Below are positions 39,001 to 50,300 of a DNA stretch of 64,000 bases, in pieces. This DNA is from Patella vulgata (taxonomy: Eukaryota > Mollusca > Gastropoda > Patellidae), in the NCBI RefSeq assembly GCF_932274485.2, contig NC_065883.2, forward strand, positions 79,022,559 through 79,086,558, given 5' to 3'. The notes below the pieces were generated by a model, which was not told the DNA's origin, made no database searches, and saw only the letters and a program-made list of their open reading frames with translations. Numbering within the stretch: position 1 is the stretch's first letter; every line of letters begins with the position of its first letter. The position numbers and the translations under genes were made by a program.

Positions 39001-42000
39001 CTGAAATGGTGTGCCCTTTAAAGGCGCACAAAACTTCGGGCTCAGATTTTTATAATTTCGATTTCGTTTTCTTCCTGAAAAAAGGTGTAAAATTAAGCTA
39101 TTTACAACCCATCCAGCGTCTTCATTTCAAATATTTCTTCGTAACCTTTATAACTCGTAGCAATAATCCATACGAAGAGAATGTAATATGCGTAGTTACC
39201 GAAAAATAGGCAATTTTGCATGCATCATTTTTCTCGTTATTTTGCCTGTGAAAGAGTGAATTATCATTCGATTTTCAATTTCTTTTTACCATTTGATGCC
39301 TACTGCCAATTTTGACTAGGTCAAACCAATGTAACATTTTCACTATCACCGAAAATGGCGTCACTTGGGCAAAAACTGTATTTTAGCCTTCAAAACAGAT
39401 ATTTTATTCAAATGAGTCTGATTTGTAATGTTTTTAAAATTATGATTTTTTTATTTTTATTCCAATCAACAAATAGAATGAACCCATACAATCATACATA
39501 TACCACTAAATAGTTTCTAACTTTTGCGGTTGCAGAGAAATAGACGATTTCTACAGGTCACTTTTCAAGGTTTTTGATCAATAAAAGTGTCAATTATTAT
39601 TCGAAATTCATAAAATTTTCACCATGTGATACCATATGCCATTTATGATTTCATAGAACTAATTTAACATTTTCATAATCACCGGAATTTTATTTCATTT
39701 TGGCAAAAAAATATGATTTTTTTATTCCAATCAACAAATAGAATGAACCCATACAATCATACAGATACCACAAAATGGTTTCTAACTTTTGCGGTTGTAG
39801 AGAAATAGACGATTTTTAGGGGTCATTTTTCAGATCTACAAAAGTGTCAATTATTATTCGATATTCATAAAATTTTCACCATGTGATACCATATGCCATT
39901 TATGATTTCATAGAACTAATTTAACATTTTCATAATCACCGGAATTTTATTTCATTTTGGCAAAAAACTGTATTTTTAGCCTTCAAAACAAACATTCTTT
40001 TTTGAAGTGAGTCATATTTAGTATTCGTTTAACATTATGATATTTGATTCTAATGAACATATAGATTGGATCAATCCGATCATTTATATGTCCAAAAATT
40101 GCTTCTAGCATCTTCCCCTGTCGAGAAATAACCAATTTTGTCAGGATCACTTTTTAAGATTTTTTTTTCGCATTTTAATTTCTCATTAGAAAGTTAGCTA
40201 ACTTAGCGGTACGTTAGCAACAAATTTTGTTAGGATTACTTTTTTGACATATGTAACACATGGTAACAAATGGATAAATGTAACTGATAGTGCGCGATTT
40301 AGTTGATTCTGCTTCTGTTTTATAACACGTGTGCTATGCCTATATGGAAATCTGTTCAACGGTTTTATTGGTACCGGATGTTACATAAGTTCAAGGGTAA
40401 CGTGGCATCATAAGTTCAAGGGTAACGTGGCACCGGTGAAACCCGTCATTACTGCATCGCAGTTCTAGTTGTAATTATATCCACCAAATACGGCTAGTTT
40501 TATATTTTATATTTAAGTGTAGTATTCAATATAATATTTGATGGTACGAAACAATACATTTTAATTACACGCTCAAATCAAATATTTGTCTATATAAACA
40601 AAATCAACTGGACCTCGATAGTGTTTCTTTTGTGTGCTGTAATGTATATTTTCATAAAGCTTAGGATGGACGAAACGTTACCGCGTAACATATCAACCAT
40701 TTTGATAATTTCAGTTCCGATATGACTTGATTTGGTATAGTTCTGGACAAATGAACTATAATTAAATCAAACAGGCCTGTGGCGTTTGATACGATATGTT
40801 AACTTTTTACGTTCTGAAATCCTACAGTTCAGGTCATTTCATTCAATGTTCAAATTGTGTATAGAGTCGTCAGCGTCAAACGTCAATATCCGGTGGCCCC
40901 TGCCAGTATTGATCACCCGATGAACTCTCCTCTGAATTGGCCATTGGACCTCTCTCTCTCTCTCCCTCTCTCTCTCTCTCTGTTTGCTGTTGCTGTAGCG
41001 AGTTGTCGAGGTCACATTCTCAAATACAGACAGTGAACACACTGGTTTTAAAGATGTCTCAAATGCAGTGGCTGATTTTCCTAACATGCTTTTCATGACA
41101 CAAGGGGTTTGTGCCAGAGTCCGGATCTGGAGGTATTTAACTTTAGCTATGGGCCTGGTTTATGCTTTTTGTCCTCTGAATCTGAGGAAATTCGTATTGG
41201 GATATGAAACGAAAGGAATTACTTGTACCCACTTGAAATAAGTAGGACAATTTTCGTATATTTACTGTACGTCGCCATTTTCAGCGGGGATAGTTTAATA
41301 TTTGAATAATTCGTCAATTAATAATAAAACATTTACAGGAAGAATTTAGCTACGCATCAAATATTAAGCTACTTAAGGATGCTAAATTTCTAACTTAATA
41401 TTTCCATAACATTAAAAATTAAATACACGAAATAGAATTCAATATTGGTCCATTTCAGTTAATATTGATATTATTATATTGCCATGAAATGGGGTTTAAC
41501 GTCCTACTGTTCTGCTCCGAACTGGGCTAATGAAGACGGTAATATTTCCATGAAACTAGAATCTTAATATGCAATATTTAAGACACAATGAACATTTTAT
41601 AATTATTACACGGGTGATGTAGACAGTGTGGAAGTGATTAGTAATGGCTCATTTACAAACGACAAAATAATATTAATCAACTCTTGTTCAATTTGGACTG
41701 TTCACATATTTAGATATTTTAAACATGTTCTTTTAGACCCAGTTTCATCGATTTAAGGTTCCACAGAATAGCTCCACACTCCCTTACATATACTATTCAA
41801 AAAAAGTAGGGGATATTTGATTTTGGGGGCATAATACTAAAATATGCAAATGACTACGAAAAAAGTCACTATAGAACCTAACAGAAGAAACATTTCCAGT
41901 TACATGTGACGCCCAAACGCACCAATAGCTACCGCATGGAATGCAGGTGATGCGTGGGATCATCATGGGGGTCCAACCCAAGATTTGCACGACTCTGACT

Positions 42001-44280
42001 TTGAATGTTACAGTCATTGTGGCATTGAATTCCAGGGTGGAAACATCAGTTTAATTGTTTTAGTGACCAGAAAATAAATTTTGATATGCGTCGGCTTACC
42101 CAAAATGAAAGGTTACGTGCCCTTGGCATGCTACAGATCGGCACAACACAGGCGGTTGTGGCGCGGACGATGAATGTTTCTCAGTCTGTCATAAGCAGGC
42201 TATGGTCCAGATACCGTGATACACAATCTGTACAGGACAGACCACGCTCAGGTCGACCAAGGGCGACAACTCAAGCCGAGGATCGATTTATCCGTACCTT
42301 GGCCTTGAGAAATCGTGTCATCACAGCAAATCAGATCAGCGCTCGTCTTCAAACAGACACTGGTGTGAGAGTGAGTGGCCAGACGATTCGGAATCGACTG
42401 CATAGGGGTCACCTTCGCGCCCGACGTCCTCGCGTGATCCCTTGTTTGAGAGATCATCACATTCAGGCAAGACGTCGTTGGTGTAGGGATCGTCAACACT
42501 GGGATAATCGACGCTGGAGCAATGTGATGTTTTCAGATGAGTCAAGGTTCACTGTTGATTTTTTGGACAGACGTAGGAGGGTGTGGCGTCGTCGAAACGA
42601 GCGCTTCCAAGACGTTAACGTCATCAGACATGATCGATTTGGGGGTGGTTCTGTTATGGTGTGGGGAGGCATCACTGTTGCTGGAAGAACGGCTTTACAT
42701 GTTGTTGCAGGGCGTGTTACAGGCCAGTACTACCGGGACAACATCTTGGCAGTCCATGTTGTGCCGTTCGCACGACGTCATGGCCGCCGTTTCATCTTCC
42801 AGGATGACAACGCAAGATGTCACAGGGCCAGGATCGTTACAGGTTACCTCCAACAACAGAACATCACCACATTACCTTGGCCAGCACTGAGTCCCGACCT
42901 CTCCCCCATCGAGCATGTCTGGGACATGCTTGGACAGAGGTTACGTCAACGTCAACAACGTCCTGCCAATGTCCAAGAACTTGCTGCTGCGTTGCAACAG
43001 GAATGGGACAATCTGGACCAAAATGACCTTAGACGTCTCATTAGGAGTATGCCACGTCGGATCAATGCTTGTTTGGCAAACAGAGGAGGATTTACCCGTT
43101 ACTGACTTGGTTGTGATGCTGTGGTAACTTTGCTGTTTGACCCCGGGTATCATTTTACCTTATAATGGTCAGTCTGTGCCTTACTTAGTCTAACGATCAT
43201 TTGGAATAAATCGATGAATGTGAACTTCATTTCATTTTGTCATTTGTTTCTTCGTCAGTTTCATTAGGTGACTTTAATAACACTTAAAAATCAAATATCC
43301 CCTACTTTTTTTGAATAGTATATATGCAATATGTATACCCAACAAATTATATTCAATATGCTTTATGATTGGCTTGTTATCCGATAGAATGGCATACATC
43401 TATCTCGTAGACCAGTAAAAAAGTTTCAAGTAAATGATTAGATTATTTTATACTAATTGTATATTGTAGAATGTGATAATACACATTGGGGAGATAACTG
43501 TCAACGAACATGTCAATGTGTAGCTGGTCATTTTTTATCATGCAATCAATCTGTTGGTACCTGTAACTGCAATAACCAATGGACAGGTGATTCGTGTCAA
43601 GGTATGTATGTCATGGTTGTATTAGTTTATTGAATTAATTAATTATGATTTGTTGGTAGTATTGTTATAGCATCATAGATTAGATGAAATGGTTTCGCAG
43701 TACTTTTATTATAAGATTCTGTATCTAAGAGAGAAAGGAACAAAAACCAAATGTGTTACGCATTCATTCACAGAGGAAAGGAAACCAGTTGATTCGACGA
43801 CACGGAGCTACCCAGCACCTCTCCCCCGTCTATAGCTTGTCATATAACGAACGTTTTGCTCACCATCTATAAACGTGGGTAGAATTGAATTATTTTGAGG
43901 TATTAAAGATAAATACCTTATTATACTGTTCAACAGATTGTGCAAGGGGATATTATGGTTCAAACTGTGATAAAGTATGTCATTGTTACCAATCACAATG
44001 CGATCAAGATACAGGAGTATGTGAATATGGATGTGAACATGGATGGATGGGAATTAGATGCGACCAAGGTAAATTAGATTTATATACATTCTAAGAATCA
44101 CGAAGGTCTTAAATAAACCGATTTTATATAGAACTGAATTATTTACTTACTAAGAATCCCGAAGGCCTTTTATAAATAGAAATGAAATATAAAATGTAGT
44201 TAATTCAATTATAAAATTATATAAAAGTGTCCTGAACTTTAGGTACTCTGTTACAAAGTGCAATTATGAATTAAATGTCA

Positions 44281-44327
<47 letters not shown>

Positions 44328-47300
44328 GGGGTTTAACGTCTACTCGACACAAACTAGGTCATTTCGGTACTAACCTATGGTTTAATTTTTATTTCAATAA
44401 TTCGCTTGCGCATAGGGGTCTTTAGCAGTGGGAGGAAACCGGAGGACCCGGAGAAAACCTACGAGGTTGGACAGGCGACCCTACTCTTTGTCACGTACAA
44501 CCGGGGAATCAAAACCTCGCCAGTTGACTCAATGACAGACCGTATGATACAGCGCGCGCGTGCTAACCATTCGGCCATCCAACCCCCCAATGTCAATAGG
44601 AGTTAGGTCCTAGTCTGTAACTGAAAGATCAACTCCTATTATCTCAGTCTGTAACTAAAAGATCAACCACTATTATAAATTGGAAGATTATTTTTTCTAG
44701 GCCGACACTGAACAAGGTGCATTTCCCAGTTACGGTATAATATATATAAAGTTAAATATAATTTTTAAACATTGATTTAAACAATTTTGTGTGTTTTTTC
44801 CATACATTTATCATTTTATTTTTTTTTTGTTTCAGTGAAAGCAGCAGCAGAAGGTAGAAAATTTGTATAAATCAAACTTAACTACTTTTATTTAGTTATG
44901 TTAAGGTCTATTATTACTGTTATTTGACTTATGATGCCGCATTTAAAACAAATATTCCAGGAAATTAAAGACTTATAAGCCACTGATCGTTATTAGCATT
45001 TTTCGGAAAATGTATAATTTTAACTTATTAATTCACACAAAAAAGTACTGAAAATGATTATTGTAGCAATATGCGTCAGCGGTCAGATGTGGAAAGGTCC
45101 AATTGTCAAAAACACTCACCATATCGTGTTATCTTCACAGTTTCACAAACAAACCACCCGTGTTCCCGAACAAATACTATGGTTCATAGATATTTTGATA
45201 AATGCGTGTCATCTACTGGTTCATATAACCACGGTCCTGGTTTTACGCTTATCTATGACTGTAACCAATAATTAGTCAAGGCCATAGTTAAGCTAAAATT
45301 CGTATATTAGGCTAACATTATTAATCATAAGTATAGCATTTCACCATCATTATTACTGCATTATTTAACATTTTATTTAGAACACTAAACCAAAATATTA
45401 ACGGTAAAAAGAGATCTATCAAAAGATTTTAACGACAAATTTAGGTAGTGCTGGATGGATTATATCGTCTGTAAGATGATGCTAAATGTTGCAAAATGTT
45501 CAATTTATCTTAATTTTCTAAGTACTGAATGGAGCTGAATCATTTTAAGAATGATATTCAACTTTCACAAGTGAATCTCTTAAAATTTCTCAATGCCTTA
45601 TCTTAGTTTTCCAAATAATAAGTGAATTCAGTTAAATTCAGTGTTTGCAATCAGACCCTTACCCTTTCTCACGGGCACCCCCACCCTCCAAACAGACCAT
45701 GCAACCAAACCGCCACCCGTTCTCACCCGCACACATATAGGCAATCTCACAACCTCTGCATTAAACGAGATGTCTTCTGTTCTTCAAAATTTCACAGTAC
45801 AAATTGCATATTTCAGTGGCAACGTACTGTGTTAATTCTCCAACCGAAGGTAAATATGCTCTGTTAAGGGTTAATAGAAAAAACGTAAAATATGACAAAA
45901 TCAATATCATCAATGAATCACAGGATACATCATCATCTACAACATGTGATCAAAGAATGTTTAACGAGGATGCTGACGATGTTTTAAACCTCAAGATATT
46001 AATCGAAGATGATAATAAAACATCTCCCAGTTGTTACCATACAAAGGTACGTATACACTGTTGTTACGATTCAAAGGTACGTATACACGGCGAATTCCAT
46101 TTCAAATATGTTTGGTTAATAAGCGTAAAGGCAGAAAGGTACGTAGACACACTGAATTATCATGGCTAAGTCGCTTTTCAGAAACAGATAACGAGTGTGA
46201 AGTCAGAAATAAAGTGAAGTGATAAGAAGAATGCATTAGTTACTCTTTTACCATGTCCATGTCATCTAAGCAGCCAATCATATCTTCATAACTCTCCCTT
46301 CGCTGGTCAGAGTTTGGTTCATTTTTTTCTGTTTACTAAGAACAGATCGTTATAATATATCAATGTTACCACTAAATTTCGCCTTTATAGACGGACAGGG
46401 AAGTCTTCAAATGGACATTAAGAACAGAAGAAGTGTCTGGTTTTTATGGTTACTATGACAGATTATATGAACTGAGTTGTGATTTTAAAACAGCAGAAAC
46501 GTTGACAAGAAACAACAAACAGACTTTAAGTGGGTAAGTTTTTTTCTTTAAAGGGTTTCATTAATATTATTATTATTTGTGGGTTCTTGCCACAAAAAAA
46601 TAACCAATGCTGCAATTGTTTCAACAGGTCGACCTCACCTTCTAAATACGTAGAATTAATGGAATAATTTTCTTAGTTTGCTGAACAAAGGGCAATTCTG
46701 ATTAATTTATAAATGACACTTTATATTTTAACATGCACCGTGTGTTGTCTATATTTTGTTTTATCTTGTTCTCGGCAGTATATATCAACCTAGCAAAGTA
46801 AATGTCATCCAGACTACCGAGGACGTCCAGCTCTTCATTCAGAACCCAGCAACATCCAGTCGTGTTTCTCAAGTACAGATTGGCTCCAGAATTCAACTGG
46901 CAATGCTATTAATTAAACGCGATGACATAACAGCCTCCGGTCAGTAAACCCTTATTTTCTTTAACGGCATATGTTATAGCGTAATTGAGCAGTGATTTGA
47001 AATGGAAAATAATATCAATGTCGTTTACCACTATCACTGACTAGTAATAAATGTATACTTTCTTTTGTAACAGGTATTTCACCATATAATTGTTCCTGTT
47101 CTACACCTGATGGGAAAACAGTTCACCAACTTACAGACTCTAGTGGGTGAGACTTTTTTTTTTAATATCAATTTTCTTAAATTCAAGAAAATATTTCCTA
47201 TGGTATTTTAAAATCTGCATATAATAAAAACCGAAAATCACAGCTCTTGAATGAAGAGATCATAAATAATACTTCTAGTCTAGAATACTTCAGTTGGGAC

Positions 47301-50300
47301 ATACTACTACTACTACCTGGTGCTTTAACGTCTGCTTCCACAAAAGTGATGTCGCAGACAAAGGGACTTACCCGTTCATGTGGCAATTTATACTCGACAG
47401 TTCTAACAGTTCTAGACTTTAATCGATCATTATACTGTGTCCAATGTCAATAAATTGGTCGTTTTATAGCTTTATTAATTACAAATTAACCTTGAAAAGA
47501 TATATTTTTCCGAATACCATCATCGTTGAACCAGAGGGGACACGACCCATCCCAGCATTTTTATACGACTGAAAAAGTACCCGCCCATCGAGAGGTTAAT
47601 TTGTTCACTTATTGTTGACTAATATGTGAAAATATACCCAAATCGGTCTTGAGCTAGCATGGTGATCAAGGGACATCACTTCCGGTTTTGATAAAGAAAT
47701 TAATTACTGGCTTACAAAAACTGTTTTGATCGTTTTAGAGGGATGATTATTTCTAAATATATTTAAGAGTTATGGAAGCCTTGTTGCAAATCGTTGATCG
47801 TCCCCTTTGAGGGTTCTTTAAGAAAAAAGAAGCACAATCGGGAGTTCTCGACAATCCCCGTAATGATGTTTTGTAATATTTGTGTAAGAAATTAATTGTT
47901 ATTCATTATTTAGATTATAGTAACTTTGACTAATTTCACTAATGTTTTTACACATACATGTAAAATTGTTCTAAATAATGAATTTAAATTGCTACATGAA
48001 ACCTGACGTAAACTTTTGTCGTAAAATGTCATTTGAAGACGAGTTAAGAAACCATCTAAACGAGTTAACTAGTTAAAGTTAGCCGAGTTAACTATTCAGT
48101 CGAAGTTAACCGAATTAACCACAGTCGAAATTAGCCCAGATAACTACAGTCGGGGTTAGCCGAGTTCACTTGTAATTATGTTATTAGGAAAAACATTATG
48201 TTCCTGCTTCGAACCTTCCTAACGAGCCATGTGGAAGAGGTGATGAAATCATTAAACTTTACCATGTGAACTCGTTTCCAGAATTGTGTCCACTTGAAAA
48301 AGGATACGCCATTTGTAGATTCAGAAGTACAATTGTATTTAAATTTTATTTCAGATGTCCTGTACGGGATTCCCCTGTATTTGCTTTAACCGGAAGTAAT
48401 GGCTCTTTCATAACATCAAATATATTTGATGCTTTCACAATTAAAGGAAGTTTAGGTCTCATCTTCAGTTGTAGTTTTGAATTCTGTTTTGATTCAAAAG
48501 AAACAAAGTGTGCTGATGTAAGTATTTTGATTGGAATCTGCTTAACATGGCTGGTATATGCGTAACACTTTTTCTTATGCGGTTTTGATGACATATTTGG
48601 ACGTATTTTGGTTTAAATCCCTCTCAAAAGATTTAATTGTAAGTAAACAGACCCATGGCACAAGAATCTATTTAAAGCAGCCTTGTTTTTCACGGAACCC
48701 CTCTCTTCTCACGACAGCGATTTTAACACCGTATTTTAAAGCGACCTTTTGATATACAGGAATTTGATTTACCTATTTTGTTTTATATTACGCCTTCATA
48801 TGTAAATAACTTAATTACATCAACCTGTCCACAATATCATATTACAATTTATATTAGACGTTTAATTTGTAATAAACAACAACATTTACGTAACTTGATT
48901 GAAGGAGAATCTACTTTCCATATATAGATATACCAAATTTATCGTACATTAATGGCCTACGGACCATTTATTCGATTATCCTCTTGTTAGTATTATGTTT
49001 AAATGCCTTTAAGACCATCTATTAAGTTATGTTTTTTATTTAAAAAAAAGCCTTCTTATTTCAGTATTATGAATTGTATATTATAGAGATGTAGTGATCT
49101 GCGAACTCGATCAATACTCGGGACCAGAGCTAGAACAAAACGATCAACAAATGAGAATAGAAAGAATGGTCAAGCATCAGCTTATTTATTGTTGATACCA
49201 AAAACACAGGACAAACAAACCGGTAGGTTATGGTTTTCCTAGTTCCTTTAGGAACTGTCTATGATCGAACAGTCCGCTGACAGTTCCTATGGCTTGTTAT
49301 ATAGCTGCAATGTGAAAATACGGTAAAATACCACTCTTCCCCACCTCTGTTCTCGGGATATTTTGGAACTCTTACCTTCTATTTTTCACCGTGAATGTTT
49401 ATTTTTCGCAAAAGGAATCATTTCTCTTCATATCTGACACAAATATATAATCATTCAACACTATGTTCAAGTAGAATTTAGCGATGAAATGAAATGAAAT
49501 GTTGTTTAATGGCACGTCAGCTCCAACCGGGCTATATTGCGCCAAACATATGGTGAATCTAACGAGACAAATTAAAACGATATCACATTGAATTTATATA
49601 TGTAAATAAAAACAAACATCACAGAAAATATATTAATTAAAAATAAATATAACAAATCTTTTACATATATAAATATTTAAAACAATATACATGATTAAAT
49701 ATATACAATTAAAATTGAGAATAAAAGTTTGTCTCTTTTAAAAATGTTAGCACTTTATCATATAGCTCGGGTTGAGCAAATAGCTGACGTACTGACTGGC
49801 AAAATTTAGCGATTAAATAAACATGTGGTCTGCGTATGTTCGAGTCTCGTAATGTCTGATGAGTTCAAACGTATTTTGTGTATGTTTTTTATCGCAAAAT
49901 TCTGCTTGAAAATAGTGTTGAATTATTATAAATTTAATGTGTCAGCTGTGGCAAGAAATGGTTCATTTTTTTCAGGCAAAGAAGAATCAGGGTGACAAAT
50001 AGTCGATAAGGATTCAAAAATAGCCTTAGACCAGAGGTGGGGATGAGCGGTATTTTCATATTGCAGCGGACATAGTCCGATCAGGGACAGTTCCTAAAGG
50101 AACTATGGTTTTCCCACCAGATTGGTCAAATACGATATCCTGAAAGGTTTAAATAAAAATGGGCATTTGTTCAGCAACTTAGATAAAATTAAATTTGTGG
50201 TCCGATTGAAGTGATGCAAATTTGGTTTTCATTTAATTAAAATATATGTAAACATAAAGATATTTCAACATAATTCGGGATCATATACAAGAATCTTTGA

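Noticed and set aside
38823-39209. 128-codon open frame
   Set aside because: Low-complexity AT-rich sequence, no splice sites, no recognisable motif.
42248-43153. Several open frames on both strands inside the Tc1 element
   Set aside because: They are shadows of the intact transposase frame.
45054-45275. Open frame MIIVAICVSGQMWKGP over exon 7
   Set aside because: It overlaps exon 7 in another frame, lacks cysteines typical of the neighbours and does not fit a splice phase as well as the called frame.
46047-46169. Longer exon 8
   Set aside because: The frame continues past the donor, but exon 9 joins in phase 0 exactly at 46046 and restores the ZP pattern.
48186-48354. Part of exon 12
   Set aside because: Open in frame, but the phase from exon 11 joins only at 48355, where it completes the conserved GCP motif. 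Kept as a finding, not a feature.
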